Notes: generated by a model not told the origin, from the sequence alone. A DNA stretch of 64,000 nt from Microbacterium sp. zg-Y818 (GCF_030246905.1 NZ_CP126741.1:1240001-1304000); one strand, 5' to 3'. Positions 9,654 to 20,400 are shown, numbered from the stretch's first letter. Translations and numbers: made by a program.

Positions 9654-11024
9654 TCAGCGCCTCCGCAGGAGCGTGATCGACATCGCATCGGTGCCGTGGC
9701 GGTGGGGCCACAGCTGCGCACGGCCGGAGCCGTCTGCCTGCTCGGGCAGATCCAGCGGGGAACGGGAGACGTCCTCGACCACGGCGCGCGCGTCGAGCTC
9801 TTCGACCTCGTCGCCGAAGGTGCGCCGCAGCTCGGCGCCGATGGCCGCGGTCTCGGCCAGATGCGGCGAGCAGGTGACGTACGCGAGGATGCCGCCCGGA
9901 CGCAGCGCCTGCACCGCGGCGGTGGCCAGCCCCAGCTGCAGATCGGTGAGCTGCGGGATGTCGGCCGGGCTCTTGCGCCACCGCGCCTCGGGGCGGCGGC
10001 GAAGGGCACCGAGCCCGGTGCAGGGGGCGTCGACGAGCACGCGGTCGTACTGCCCGGGGGCCGATGCCGCCCGCTCGCGGCCGTCGACCTCGCTGACGGG
10101 GACCTCCAAGGGCACGCCCGCGACGGAGTCCCGCACGAGCCGCGCCCGGATGGCCGACGGTTCGTTGGCCTCCAGCCGTGCTCCGCGCTCGAGCGCCTCG
10201 GCCGCCAGGATGGCGGTCTTGCCGCCGGGACCAGCGCAGAGGTCGAGCCAGCGCTCCCCCGCTGCGACCGGGGCCGCCCCGACCAGGGCGAGAGCCGCCA
10301 GCTGCGAACCCTCGTCCTGCACGCGGATGCGGCCGCCCGCGCCCGCGATCATGGCATCGGGTGCGCCGCCGCCCAGGCGGAACCCGTAGGGCGAGTACGG
10401 CGTGCGCTGGGCGTCTGCGGGGATCTCGGCGAGCCCAGGCAATGCCGTCATGGTCACCTGGGGTGAGGCGTTGTCGGCGGCCAGCAGGTCTTCGAGCTCG
10501 TCGGCGCGGCCCTCGGCGGCCAGCGCCCGTCGGAGCGCCCGGATGACCCACACCGGGTGGGCGTACGTCAGGCCGAGGCGCTCGTCGTCGGAGCGCGCCG
10601 CGGCGGTGATGCGCTCCATCCACGTGCCGGGGGTCTCGCGCGAGACGCGCCGCAGCACGGCGTTGACGAACCCCGCGGCCCCCTGCCCGGCGGCCGATCG
10701 CGCGAGCGCGACCGATTCGTTGACGGCGGCGTGCGAGGCGACGCGGGTCGACAGCAGCTGATGAACCCCGAGGCGCAGGGCGTCGAGCACCGGGGGGTCG
10801 ATGTCATCGGGCGAGCGCCCCGCGACCTCGGCGATGATCGCGTCGTAGGTGCCCTGCCGGCGGAGTGTGCCGTAGGTCAACTCGGTGGCAAGGCCCGCGT
10901 CGGCGGAGGTGAGGCCGGCCAGGCGGATCTCGCGCGGCAGCAGCAGGTTGGCGTACGCGTCGGACTCGTGCACGCCCCGCAGGGTCTCGAAGGCCACGCG
11001 GCGGGCCAGGGTCGCGTCGCTCAT
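9654..11024 (-). CDS. rsmB: 16S rRNA (cytosine-967-C5)-methyltransferase
   Basis: Methylates C967 of 16S rRNA using S-adenosylmethionine. The 456-residue protein has an N-terminal NusB-like domain (about residues 1-150) and a C-terminal Rossmann methyltransferase domain. WLDLCAGPGGKTA is the SAM-binding loop. The two catalytic cysteines sit in VDAPCTGLGALRRRPEARW and YVTCSPHLAE. The ATG overlaps the fmt stop (ATGA), so the shorter start is preferred over an upstream in-frame start. The pairing fmt-rsmB is common in bacteria. Confidence 0.95.
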   Translation of the reverse strand: MSDATLARRVAFETLRGVHESDAYANLLLPREIRLAGLTSADAGLATELTYGTLRRQGTYDAIIAEVAGRSPDDIDPPVLDALRLGVHQLLSTRVASHAAVNESVALARSAAGQGAAGFVNAVLRRVSRETPGTWMERITAAARSDDERLGLTYAHPVWVIRALRRALAAEGRADELEDLLAADNASPQVTMTALPGLAEIPADAQRTPYSPYGFRLGGGAPDAMIAGAGGRIRVQDEGSQLAALALVGAAPVAAGERWLDLCAGPGGKTAILAAEALERGARLEANEPSAIRARLVRDSVAGVPLEVPVSEVDGRERAASAPGQYDRVLVDAPCTGLGALRRRPEARWRKSPADIPQLTDLQLGLATAAVQALRPGGILAYVTCSPHLAETAAIGAELRRTFGDEVEELDARAVVEDVSRSPLDLPEQADGSGRAQLWPHRHGTDAMSITLLRRR

Positions 11025-11941
11025 GAGCCGGCCACCGCATCGGTCAGGCGCGCGCCGCGCCACCAGTCCCCGGCATCCATCGCGGGTTTGCCCGCAGGCT
11101 GCACGCGGTGAAGCACCACCGCGCCCTCGCCGGTGCCGACCGTCACGTCGCGGCCGACCAGCGCGATGCGACCGGGCTCGAGGCCCGCGGCATCCGCCAG
11201 GGTGCTCGCCGCCAGCACCTTCAGACGCACTCCCCCGATCGTGGTGTGCGCTCCGGGCTCGGGCGTGGTGCCGCGCACGCGGTCGACGACGCGTCGCGCG
11301 GGCAGGCTCCAGTCCAGGGCGCCGTCGGCGAGCGTCAGCTTGCCGGCGTAAGTGGGGTCCCCGACCTGCGGCACAGCGCGCGCGGTGCCCGCGGCGATGT
11401 CGTCGACGACGTCGGCGAGCAGGTGCGCTCCGGCATCCGCCAGGTCGCTCAGCACGTCCGCTGCGGTCGCGGTCTCGGGCACCTCGTAGGTGACTTCGCC
11501 GTACACGTCACCGGCGTCGAGCTCTGCCACGAGGCGGAAGACGCTGGCCCCGGTCGTGCGGTCCCCCGCGATGAGCGCATGCTGCACGGGCGCCGCCCCC
11601 CGCCAGCGCGGCAGCAGCGAGAAGTGCAGGTTGATCCATCCGTGCGGCGGCATCGACAGGAGGGGTTCGCGTACGAGACCGCCGTACGCGACGATCACGC
11701 CGAGATCGGGCTGCAACCTCTCGATCGCCTCGGTCGCGGCGGCATCGAGCCGGTCGGTCTTGATGGTGGGGATGGCGAGCTCTTCGGCGGCCTGCGCCAC
11801 CGGCGACGGGGTCAGCACGCGCTTTCGGCCCAGCACGGCGTCGGTGCGGGTCACGACCGCGACCAGCTCGTGGCCGGAGGCGGCCAGGGCACGCAGCGAG
11901 GGGACGGCGGGTTCGGGGGTACCCGCGAAGACGAGGCGCAT
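11021..11941 (-). CDS. fmt: Methionyl-tRNA formyltransferase
   Basis: Formylates initiator Met-tRNA with 10-formyltetrahydrofolate. The 306-residue protein begins MRLVFAGTPEPAVPSLRAL. Its catalytic core motif NLHFSLLPRWRGAAP contains the conserved Asn and His, and a C-terminal OB-fold domain binds tRNA. It lies 8 nt downstream of the priA homologue and is translationally coupled to rsmB. priA-fmt-rsmB is a standard actinobacterial block. Confidence 0.97.
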   Translation of the reverse strand: MRLVFAGTPEPAVPSLRALAASGHELVAVVTRTDAVLGRKRVLTPSPVAQAAEELAIPTIKTDRLDAAATEAIERLQPDLGVIVAYGGLVREPLLSMPPHGWINLHFSLLPRWRGAAPVQHALIAGDRTTGASVFRLVAELDAGDVYGEVTYEVPETATAADVLSDLADAGAHLLADVVDDIAAGTARAVPQVGDPTYAGKLTLADGALDWSLPARRVVDRVRGTTPEPGAHTTIGGVRLKVLAASTLADAAGLEPGRIALVGRDVTVGTGEGAVVLHRVQPAGKPAMDAGDWWRGARLTDAVAGS

Positions 11942-11949
11942 GGGGCTCC

Positions 11950-13947
11950 TTACAGATCCAGATCGGGAACGTCGACCCGCACTCTCAGGGTCGCACGGGT
12001 CGGGCCCGGGCGTCCCTTCGCGGGGCGTCGGGCGTGGAGGGCGTCGGCGATGATCGCCGAGCGCAGGCTCTCGGCGACGGCACGGCCGACGCCGTAGTCG
12101 AAGCGCACCACCGCACGGGCGCCGTCCTCGGCGCTCACAGGGCCGAGCACGGCGTCGTCGCCGAGTGTCGGCACGTCTTCGCGCAGCGTGTCGAGGCAGG
12201 TGCGGACGGCCTGGGTGGACCCGTGGATCGCGGCGACCCGCACCACCGGCGGCATGTGCAGGGGCGCGCGCTCGGCCAGTTCGCTCCGGGCATAGGCGGA
12301 CTGCGTCCAGGTCGCCAGCGCCCGGGCGACGGCTCCGGTGACGCCGACGAGGTGCACCGGTGCGCCGGGGGCGGCCAGCGCGGCGGCGTTGGACCACCAC
12401 CGCAGGCACGACTCGCCGATGCGCAGGTCGTCGGCCATCAGCATGCGGTCGCCGTCGAGCAGCACGACGGCGCGGTAGCCGCCGGCGGCGATCGGTTCGG
12501 CGCCGCGGGTGGCGATGACGAGCGCCGGCTTGGCATCCACCTGTGTCACCTGATGCACCCCGTCGGCGACGATGACGCGCGTGCCGGGGAACGCGCGGCC
12601 GAGTTCGTCGGCGGTGCGTTCGCTGCCCGACGAGGCCATGCGCAGCCGCGTGCTCTCGCAGTTGGCGCATTTCCAGGCCGGAGCGCTGCGTCCGCACAGT
12701 GCGCACTCGGGGGTCGCGCCGGGCCGGCGTGCGCGCAGGGGTCCGGCACAATGCGGGCAGCGCGCCGGCGTGCGGCAGTCGGCGCAGACGAGCACGGGGG
12801 CGTATCCGGGGCGCGAGACCTGCACGAGCACCGGCCCCGATGCCAGGCCCTCGCGGGCGGCGGCGAACGCCGACGAGGGCACGCGGGCGCCGTGGGATTC
12901 GCCCTCGCGCGTGGCCGAGAGGACGACCCGTGGACTGGTGCGGCGGCGGGCGGGGACCTCGCGCACCCAGCCGATCGCGACGAGGCGCTCGACGTCGGAG
13001 GTTCGGGTGTGACCGGCGAACAGCAGTGCCGCGCCGTCGAGCTCCTGTCGCACGAGGGCTGCGTCACGGGCGTGCACGCCGGGGCTCAAGGGCTCGGCCA
13101 GCAGCGGGTCGCCGTCGTCCCAGATCGCGACGAGTCCGGGTTCGTGCGCCGGGGCGTACACGGTGGAGCGGTTGCCGATGACGACGCACGGCTGCGGGGC
13201 CAGCACCCGCAGGTACGAGGCGTAGCGCTCGGGTCCCGATCGGCGGGCGTCGTCGCGCACCAGGGCGTCGTCGGGCACGCGTCCCGCCAGGGCGAGTTCC
13301 AGCTGCGCCTGATCGCGGTGGTCAGGGACGACCAGTACGGCGCTGCGGCCGGAGGCGAGCGTCTGCACCGCCGCTGCCGCGAGGAGCTCGGCCCATGCCC
13401 CGACGTCGTCGCCCGAAGCGAGGCGGGCCGGGTGCGGCGGCGCGTCCACCGCGAGCCGCTCCCCCGCGGCGATCGCGTCGGCGAGGCCGGGGAACGCCGT
13501 GAGCACGGCGTCGGCCCACGCGGCATCCGCCGGCGCGACCTCGGGCGCCGTCACGGGCTCACGTGCGAACCACGCCTTCTCGGCCCGCACCATGCGCTTG
13601 GGCACCGCGAGCCGCAGGATGTCGGATGCCGAGCCGGCGGCACGGTCGGCGGCCCGCCGCGCGAGCGCGTACAGACCAGGCGGCAGCACCGCGACCGGGG
13701 AGATCACCGATTCCACGAGAGAAAGCGGGCGCCCGGCGGCATCCGCTTCGCCGGTCTCGACGACGTAGGCGTCGACGACGCGGCCCGCGGTGCGCAGAGG
13801 CACGCGCACGCGGATGCCGGGCGTCACCGTCTCTGCGAGCTCGTCGGGGACCTCGTAGTCGAACAGGCGGTCCAGCTGTGGCAGCGGCGAATCGATCAGC
13901 ACGCGTGCGACGCGACGGGTCGTCGCGCCGGCGCCTGCGGCGTCCAC
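11950..13947 (-). CDS. priA: PriA homologue (primosomal protein N'), ATPase motifs degenerate
   Basis: Related to the replication-restart helicase PriA. It has 665 residues, with an N-terminal 3'-DNA-binding domain (RVLIDSPLPQLDRLFDYEVP) and a zinc region of eight cysteines in four CxxC pairs at about residues 385-435 (CADC, CPHC, CALC, CANC). What is missing matters. No GxxGxGKT Walker A loop precedes SGRSAVLVVPDHRD (about residue 195), and the DEEH box is replaced by IWDDGD near residue 276. It is therefore unlikely to hydrolyse ATP, as is known for actinobacterial PriA homologues. The GTG start shares a base with the metK stop (TAGTG). Confidence 0.88.
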   Translation of the reverse strand: MDAAGAGATTRRVARVLIDSPLPQLDRLFDYEVPDELAETVTPGIRVRVPLRTAGRVVDAYVVETGEADAAGRPLSLVESVISPVAVLPPGLYALARRAADRAAGSASDILRLAVPKRMVRAEKAWFAREPVTAPEVAPADAAWADAVLTAFPGLADAIAAGERLAVDAPPHPARLASGDDVGAWAELLAAAAVQTLASGRSAVLVVPDHRDQAQLELALAGRVPDDALVRDDARRSGPERYASYLRVLAPQPCVVIGNRSTVYAPAHEPGLVAIWDDGDPLLAEPLSPGVHARDAALVRQELDGAALLFAGHTRTSDVERLVAIGWVREVPARRRTSPRVVLSATREGESHGARVPSSAFAAAREGLASGPVLVQVSRPGYAPVLVCADCRTPARCPHCAGPLRARRPGATPECALCGRSAPAWKCANCESTRLRMASSGSERTADELGRAFPGTRVIVADGVHQVTQVDAKPALVIATRGAEPIAAGGYRAVVLLDGDRMLMADDLRIGESCLRWWSNAAALAAPGAPVHLVGVTGAVARALATWTQSAYARSELAERAPLHMPPVVRVAAIHGSTQAVRTCLDTLREDVPTLGDDAVLGPVSAEDGARAVVRFDYGVGRAVAESLRSAIIADALHARRPAKGRPGPTRATLRVRVDVPDLDL

Positions 13948-15140
13948 TACAGGCCTGCGGCCGTGCGGAGCTCCTCGACGCGGTCGGTGCGCTCCCACGT
14001 GAAGTCGGGCAGTTCGCGGCCGAAGTGTCCGTACGCCGCGGTCTGCGCGTAGATGGGGCGCAGCAGATCGAGGTGCTCGATGATCGCCTTGGGCCGCAGG
14101 TCGAACACCTCGCGGATCGCGCGGCGGATCGTCTCGTCCGACACGCGGCCGGTGCCGAAGGTCTCGACGTAGAGCCCGACCGGCTTGGCCTTGCCGATGG
14201 CGTAGGCCACCTGCACCTCGACGCGCTCGGCGAGGCCCGCGGCGACGGCGTTCTTGGCCACCCAGCGCATGGCGTAGGCCGCAGAGCGGTCGACCTTCGA
14301 CGGGTCCTTGCCGCTGAACGCCCCGCCGCCGTGCCGGGCGGCGCCGCCGTAGGTGTCGATGATGATCTTGCGGCCGGTGAGCCCGGCGTCGCCCTTGGGG
14401 CCGCCGGTGACGAAGGGACCGGCGGGGTTGATGAAGTACTTGACGTCGGGAAGCTCGAGCCCGGTCTCTTCGAGCACGGGGTCGATGACCTCGGCCCGCA
14501 CCGCCGCGCGGAGGGCCTTCTGCGAGATGTCGGCCTGGTGCTGGGTGGACAGCACGACCGATTCGACCGTGCGCGGGGTATGTCCGTCGTAGCCGAGGGT
14601 GACCTGCGTCTTGCCGTCGGGGCGCAGGAACGGCAGCTCGCCCGAGCGGCGGACGGCGGCGAGCCGCTCGGCGATGCGGTGGGCGGTCCAGATGGCCATC
14701 GGCATGAGCTGCGGGGTCTCGTCGGTGGCGTAGCCGAACATGATGCCCTGGTCGCCCGCGCCCTGCAGGTCGCGCGGGTCCTCGGAGCCGTCCTCGCGCC
14801 GCTCGAACGCCTTGTCGACGCCCGCGGCGATGTCGGAGGACTGCGCGCCGATCGATACGCTGACCCCGCACGAGCTGCCGTCGAAGCCGGCGTCGCTGGA
14901 GGTGTAGCCGATGCGGTTGACCACGTCGCGGACGATCGCGGGGATCTCGACGTATGCGCTCGTGGACACCTCGCCGGCGACGTGCACGAGACCGGTCGTC
15001 ACCAGCGTCTCGACGGCCACGCGGCCGTTCGGGTCCTCGGTGAGGATCGCGTCGAGGATGCTGTCGGAGATCTGGTCGCAGATCTTGTCGGGGTGACCCT
15101 CGGTGACGGACTCGGAGGTGAACAGGCGCAGGTCGGTCAT
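13947..15140 (-). CDS. metK: S-adenosylmethionine synthetase
   Basis: Makes S-adenosylmethionine from ATP and methionine. It has 397 residues. [16 protein letters not shown] (residues 8-23) and [12 protein letters not shown] (127-138) are the substrate and metal signatures, and a glycine-rich [16 protein letters not shown] loop lies further on. The ATG at 15140 gives the canonical N-terminus; the upstream open frame is not conserved. The leader of about 100 nt holds the rpoZ terminator hairpin and no recognisable SAM riboswitch. A CATACT hexamer at 15177-15182 could be its -10. Confidence 0.98.
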   Translation of the reverse strand: MTDLRLFTSESVTEGHPDKICDQISDSILDAILTEDPNGRVAVETLVTTGLVHVAGEVSTSAYVEIPAIVRDVVNRIGYTSSDAGFDGSSCGVSVSIGAQSSDIAAGVDKAFERREDGSEDPRDLQGAGDQGIMFGYATDETPQLMPMAIWTAHRIAERLAAVRRSGELPFLRPDGKTQVTLGYDGHTPRTVESVVLSTQHQADISQKALRAAVRAEVIDPVLEETGLELPDVKYFINPAGPFVTGGPKGDAGLTGRKIIIDTYGGAARHGGGAFSGKDPSKVDRSAAYAMRWVAKNAVAAGLAERVEVQVAYAIGKAKPVGLYVETFGTGRVSDETIRRAIREVFDLRPKAIIEHLDLLRPIYAQTAAYGHFGRELPDFTWERTDRVEELRTAAGL

Positions 15141-15182
15141 CGATGCTCCAGGTCGAGGGCGGCGGGGGTGGACACAAGTATG

Positions 15183-15225
15183 CGCCGTGCGGCGGACACG
15201 CTCGAAAGCGGGCCGCCGCACGGCG
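15183..15225 (-). terminator. Perfect 13-bp hairpin after rpoZ
   Basis: Arms CGCCGTGCGGCGG (15183-15195) and CCGCCGCACGGCG (15213-15225) are exact reverse complements with a 17-nt loop. The hairpin begins 20 nt beyond the rpoZ stop on the minus strand. There is no U-run, as is common in high-GC actinobacteria. Confidence 0.6.
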
Positions 15226-15245
15226 TCATCGGGTGTGTGTGAGGC

Positions 15246-15500
15246 TCAGTCGACGTGACGGAGGCGCAGCTTGTCCTCGTGGATCTCGTGCAGCGCGATG
15301 GTCAGCGGCTTGTCCTCGACCGTGGAGTCCACGAGCGGGCCGACGTTGTCGAAGAGGTTGCCCTCATGCAGGTCGGAGTAGTAGTCGTTGATCTGGCGCG
15401 CGCGCTTGGATGCGTAGATCACGAGCTGGTACTTGGAGTCGACCTTCTCCAGCAGTGCGTCGATGGGCGGGTCGATGATTCCCTGGTCGCGAGTGGCCAT
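15246..15500 (-). CDS. rpoZ: RNA polymerase omega subunit
   Basis: Small subunit that aids assembly of RNA polymerase by binding beta-prime. The 84-residue protein has the family core [16 protein letters not shown]. Its C-terminal part ([22 protein letters not shown]) is actinobacterial in type. A strong Shine-Dalgarno AGGAGG sits 6 nt before the ATG, the best ribosome binding site in the window. The order gmk-rpoZ-metK-priA is the standard actinobacterial order. Confidence 0.97.
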   Translation of the reverse strand: MATRDQGIIDPPIDALLEKVDSKYQLVIYASKRARQINDYYSDLHEGNLFDNVGPLVDSTVEDKPLTIALHEIHEDKLRLRHVD

Positions 15501-15574
15501 GCGGGACCTCCTGAGGTCGTGATCTTGATCGGGGAGAAAAAGTCTGGGCGCTCGGCGGGCCGAGGCATCCCCCC

Positions 15575-15580
15575 AGTCTA
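15575..15580 (-). promoter_or_regulatory. -10 hexamer of rpoZ
   Basis: TAGACT on the minus strand, giving a 5' leader of roughly 65 nt that ends in the strong AGGAGG ribosome binding site. The 222-nt gap between gmk and rpoZ holds this and otherwise only GC-rich sequence with a weak 5-bp hairpin near 15700-15712. Confidence 0.45.
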
Positions 15581-15722
15581 CCTTGTCGCGCGGTGAGCCG
15601 TTCTGGGCGCGCCCCGGGCTCGCGCCGCGCGCGCGCTTCGGTGGTCGCAAAGGGCCCGCTGGGCGCGGCGAGAGGGCGCATATGCGACGACCGGACGCCG
15701 CGGGACACCCGCCCCCGCACCG

Positions 15723-16619
15723 TCAGTGCGCGATCTTCGCGACCTCCGCGGCGGCGTGCGCCACGTCGTCGTTGACCACGCGGTAGTCGAACTCGCCCTG
15801 CGCGGCGAGCTCCACCTTGGCGGTGCGCAGGCGCCGGGCGCGCTCCTCGTCGCCCTCGGTGCCCCGCCCGACCAGGCGCTGCACCAGCTCGTCCCAGCTC
15901 GGCGGCAGCAGGAAGACGAGCGTCGCACTCGGCTCGGCCGCACGCACCTGGCGGGCGCCCTGCAGGTCGATCTCCAGCAGCACGGTGCGCCCTTCGGCCA
16001 GCGCCGCGTCGATCGGCGCGCGGGGCGTGCCGTAGCGGTGGTGGTTGTGCACGGTGGCGTGCTCGAGCAGCTCGCCGTCGCGCACCAGCCGGTCGAACTC
16101 GGCGTCGTCGACGAAGAAGTAGTGCTCGCCCTCGACCTCGCCCGGTCGCGGCGCGCGCGTGGTCGCCGAGACGGACAGCATGATCTCGGGGTGGTGCTCC
16201 TTGATGTACGCGGCGACCGTCCCCTTGCCCACGGCCGTGGGGCCGGCCAGCACGATCAGCCGGCTGCGACCGTCACGGGCGGCCGGCTCCGGCCAGCGCT
16301 CGTCGAGAAAGCGCTGCAGCGCCACGCGCTGGCGCGTGCCGAGGCCGCCCAGGCGCTTGACGGGCGAGATGCCCAGCTGCTGCAGGATGCGGTCGCGCTT
16401 TCCCTCTCCGATCGCGGGGATCGACGTGAGGAACTCCGGCACCCGCATGGCGCCCGCCGGCGAGCCCGGCTCGGCAAGTGCGCGGCGCAGCAGCTCCTGC
16501 GGCGAGATCACGCGCGTGGCGACGTCGCGCTTGAGCGCCGCGCGCTCACGACGGGCGGCGACCGCACGGCGGGATGCCGCGGCGCGGTCGACCTCGGGAG
16601 GATGCTGTGCATCAACCAT
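15723..16619 (-). CDS. gmk: Fusion of mIHF-type nucleoid protein and guanylate kinase
   Basis: A 298-residue two-domain protein. Residues 15-108 match the actinobacterial integration host factor mIHF: a basic helical N-terminus (AARRERAALKRDV), then MRVPEFLTSIPAIGEGKRDRILQQLGI and GLGTRQRVALQRFL, a helix-two-turn-helix DNA-binding fold. Residues 120-298 are guanylate kinase (GMP + ATP to GDP). They carry the P-loop AGPTAVGKGT (125-134), the GMP-binding SVSATTRAPRPGE and the YFFVDDAEF lid. The ATG overlaps the pyrF stop by 8 nt. In mycobacteria mihF and gmk are separate neighbouring genes; here they are one continuous frame. It closes the pyrimidine operon. Confidence 0.93.
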   Translation of the reverse strand: MVDAQHPPEVDRAAASRRAVAARRERAALKRDVATRVISPQELLRRALAEPGSPAGAMRVPEFLTSIPAIGEGKRDRILQQLGISPVKRLGGLGTRQRVALQRFLDERWPEPAARDGRSRLIVLAGPTAVGKGTVAAYIKEHHPEIMLSVSATTRAPRPGEVEGEHYFFVDDAEFDRLVRDGELLEHATVHNHHRYGTPRAPIDAALAEGRTVLLEIDLQGARQVRAAEPSATLVFLLPPSWDELVQRLVGRGTEGDEERARRLRTAKVELAAQGEFDYRVVNDDVAHAAAEVAKIAH

Positions 16620-17460
16620 GTTCCACCTCCGGGTACAGCGCCGCGCGCTCAGCGATGCGCGCGGCCAGTGTCGTCGGACCCGCCGACAGGATGCTGCGAC
16701 TCTCACTGGCGACGACCGGTGAGGCAAGGGCCCCCGCCAGCGCGACCAGATCCTCGGGCCGGGCGCCCTGGGCGCCGAAGCCGGGTGCCAGCACGGGGGC
16801 CGCTGGAGCCAGCGCGCCCGACAGCCCCGCCTGAGCGAGGTCGACGGTCGCGCCGATCACGAAGCCGACGCCGGAGGGCTCCCCTGCCGCGGCAGTGCGT
16901 GCGTTGAAGGCCGAGACCTCCTCCACCACGAGCGCGGCGACCGTCGCGGCGCGGTCGTCGTCGCGGGCGCCCTGCAGCCGGCGGGCTTCGGTGTTGCTGG
17001 TGGCGGCGAGCACGAACGCGCCCTTGCCGTGCTGCAGCGCGTACTCCAGCGTGCCGGTGAGCGCCCCCACCCCGAGATACGGGCTGAGGGTCACGGCGTC
17101 GGCCTCGAGTGGCGACCCGGGGGTCAGCCACGCGCGGGCGTAGGCGTCCATGGTCGTGCCGATGTCGCCGCGCTTGGCGTCGGCGATGACGACGAGCCCC
17201 GCCGCGCGCGCCGCCGCGAGCACGTCCTCAAGCGCCGCGAAGCCGGCGGACCCCCACCGCTCGAAGAACGACACCTGGGGCTTGACGATGCCGACGCGGC
17301 CGGCCGCGGCATCCACGACGCGCAGCCCGAACTCACGGGTGCCTGCCGCCGTCGAAGGCAGACCCCATTCGGCCAGCAGGTGCTCGTGCGGATCGATCCC
17401 GACGCAGAGAGGACCCCGCGTCGCGAGGGCCTCGCGCAGTCGCCCGCCGAACCCGGTCAT
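16612..17460 (-). CDS. pyrF: Orotidine 5'-phosphate decarboxylase (type 2)
   Basis: Last step of UMP synthesis. The 282-residue protein belongs to the longer type 2 subfamily typical of actinobacteria. Catalytic residues are in [11 protein letters not shown] (Asp94, Lys96, Asp99); CVGIDPH (residues 19-25) begins the barrel. ATGA overlap with the carB stop. The gene ends 8 nt inside the gmk fusion gene. Confidence 0.97.
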   Translation of the reverse strand: MTGFGGRLREALATRGPLCVGIDPHEHLLAEWGLPSTAAGTREFGLRVVDAAAGRVGIVKPQVSFFERWGSAGFAALEDVLAAARAAGLVVIADAKRGDIGTTMDAYARAWLTPGSPLEADAVTLSPYLGVGALTGTLEYALQHGKGAFVLAATSNTEARRLQGARDDDRAATVAALVVEEVSAFNARTAAAGEPSGVGFVIGATVDLAQAGLSGALAPAAPVLAPGFGAQGARPEDLVALAGALASPVVASESRSILSAGPTTLAARIAERAALYPEVEHG

Positions 17461-20400
17461 CGTCCTCCTCGGGCGCCCCGGCTCGCGGCCAGATCTGCGG
17501 CGCGGTCGGCGGCGTACTCCTGCAGGCTCCGCACGCGGAAGCCCTCGCGCAGCACCGGCAGGGCGCTGACGGCGGCGCCGAGCACCGCCATGGTGGTGAA
17601 CAGCGCCTTGTCGGCGGCCACGGCCGCGGCCCGGATCTCGTATCCGTCGGCACGGGAGATCCCGCCCGAGGGGGTGTTGACGATCATGTCGATCTCGCCC
17701 GCGTTGATGAGGTCGACGATGTTGGGCTCGCCGCTCTCGATCGTCGCGGAGTACTTCTGCACCACCGTGACGGCGATGCCGTTGCGCGCCAGGATCTCAG
17801 CCGTGCCCTCCGTCGCGGTGATGGTGTAGCCGAGCTCCTGCAGGCGGTGCGCGGGCAGGATCACGGCGCGCTTGTCGTCGTCGGCGACCGAGATGAAGAC
17901 GGTCCCCTCCAGCGGCATGCCGCCGTACGCCGCCGCCTGGCTCTTGGCGAACGCCGTCGGGAAGTCGCGGTCGATGCCCATGACCTCACCGGTGGAGCGC
18001 ATCTCCGGGCCGAGCACGGAGTCGACCATGCGGCCGTCCTTGGTGCGGAAGCGCTTGAACGGCAGCACCGCCTCCTTGACGGCGATGGGGGCATCCAGCG
18101 GCACGCGGGAGCCGTCCTGCTCGGGCAGCATCCCCTCGGCGATGAGCCCGGCGATGGGGGTGCCTGCCATGATGCGGGCGGCCGCCTTGGCCAGGGGGAT
18201 GCCGAGCGCCTTGGACACGAACGGCACCGTGCGGCTGGCGCGGGGGTTCGCCTCGATGACGTAGAGCACGCCCGCGCTGACGGCGAACTGCACGTTCAGC
18301 AGTCCGCGCACGCCCACGCCCTCGGCGATCGATCGCGTCGCCTCGCGCACCCGGTCGATCTCGCCCCGGCCGAGCGACATCGGCGGCAGCGTGCAGCTGG
18401 AGTCGCCCGAGTGGATGCCGGCTTCTTCGAGGTGCTCCATGACGCCGCCGATGTACAGGTCGGTGCCGTCGTACAGCGCGTCGACGTCGATCTCCACCGC
18501 GTCGTCGAGGAACCGGTCCACCAGCAGCGGCATGCCGGGTCCGATGATGGCCTGGTCGGCGATGCGCACGAAGTAGTCGCGCAGGCTGGGGGTGTCGTAG
18601 ACGATCTCCATGCCGCGGCCGCCGAGCACGAAGCTCGGTCGCACGAGCACCGGGTAGCCGATGCCCTCCGCGATCGCCACGGCGCCGTCGACGTCGATCG
18701 CGGTGCCGCTGCGCGGAGCCACGAGCCCGGCCTCATCGAGCAGGCGCGAGAACAGTTCACGCTCCTCGGCGAGGTCGATGGCTTCGGGCTGCGTGCCGAG
18801 GATGGTGTAGCCGGCCGCTTCGATGCCCTTGGCAAGACCCAGCGGGGTCTGGCCGCCCATCTGGCAGATGACACCGAGGATGGTGCCGGACTGGGCCTCG
18901 GCGTGCAGCACCTCGAGGACGTCCTCGAGGGTCAGCGGCTCGAAGTACAGGCGGTCGCTGGTGTCGTAGTCGGTCGACACGGTCTCGGGATTGCAGTTGA
19001 CCATGATCGTCTCGTAGCCCGCGTCCGACAGGGCGAACGAGGCGTGCACGCACGAGTAGTCGAACTCCACCCCCTGGCCGATGCGGTTGGGTCCCGAGCC
19101 GATGATGACGACCTTGGTGCGCTCGGACGGGGTGATCTCGGTCTCGGCGTCGTAGCTGGAGTAGTGGTACGGCGTGAGCGCGGGGAACTCCCCCGCGCAC
19201 GTGTCGACGGTCTTGTACACCGGGCGGATCGACAGTGCGTGACGGATGCCGCGCACCTCGGCCTCGGTGATGCCGCGCAGCTGCGCGATCTGCGCGTCGC
19301 TGAAGCCGTGCTCCTTGGCGGTGCGGAGGGTGTCGGCATCCAGTTCACCCGCGGTGCGGACGAACTCGGCCACCTCGTTGATGAGGGCGATCTGGTCGAG
19401 GAACCACGGGTCGATCTTGGTGGCTTCGAACGCCTGCTCGATGCTCGCGCCCTTGCGCATGGCCTGCTGCAGCACGACGATGCGGCCGTCGGTGGGGGTC
19501 TTCGCTACCTCGAGCAGCTCGTCGACGGAGCGCTCCTCGTCGCCCCAGTGGAAGCTGGAGCCGCGCTTCTCGAGGGAGCGCAGCGCCTTCTGCAGCGCGG
19601 TGGCGTAGTTGCGCCCGATCGCCATCGCCTCGCCGACCGACTTCATGGTGGTGGTGAGGGTGACATCCGCCGCGGGGAACTTCTCGAAGTTGAACCGCGG
19701 CACCTTCACCACGACGTAGTCCAGCGTCGGCTCGAAGCTGGCCGGCGTCACCTTGGTGATGTCGTTGGGGATCTCGTCGAGGCGGTAGCCGATGGCGAGC
19801 TTCGCGGCGATCTTGGCGATCGGGAACCCGGTCGCCTTCGAGGCCAGCGCCGACGAGCGCGAGACGCGCGGGTTCATCTCGATGACGATGATGCGCCCAG
19901 TGGCGGGGTCGACGGCGAACTGGATGTTGCAGCCGCCGGTGTCCACGCCCACGGCGCGGATGATGTCGATGCCGATGTCGCGCATCTTCTGGTACTCACG
20001 GTCGGTGAGGGTCAGCGCCGGGGCGACGGTGATGGAGTCGCCGGTGTGCACGCCCACGGGGTCGACGTTCTCGATGGAGCAGACGACGACCGTGTTGTCG
20101 GCGGTGTCGCGCATGAGCTCGAGCTCGTATTCCTTCCAGCCGAGGATCGACTCCTCCAGCAGCACCTCGCTCGTGGGCGAGTCGTGCAGGCCTGCACCGG
20201 CGATGCGACGGAGGTCGCGCTCGTCATAGGCGAATCCGGACCCGAGGCCCCCCATCGTGAACGAGGGACGCACCACGAGCGGGTAGCCGAGCTCGTCGGC
20301 GGCGGCGAGCACCTCGTCCATCGTGTGGGCGATGCGCGAGGCTGCGACTTCGGCGCCGGCGTCGATCACCAGCTGCTTGAAGATCTGGCGGTCCTCGCCC

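Noticed and set aside
15141..15245. SAM riboswitch before metK.
   Set aside because: The gap holds only the rpoZ terminator hairpin and a short leader; no riboswitch core is recognisable.
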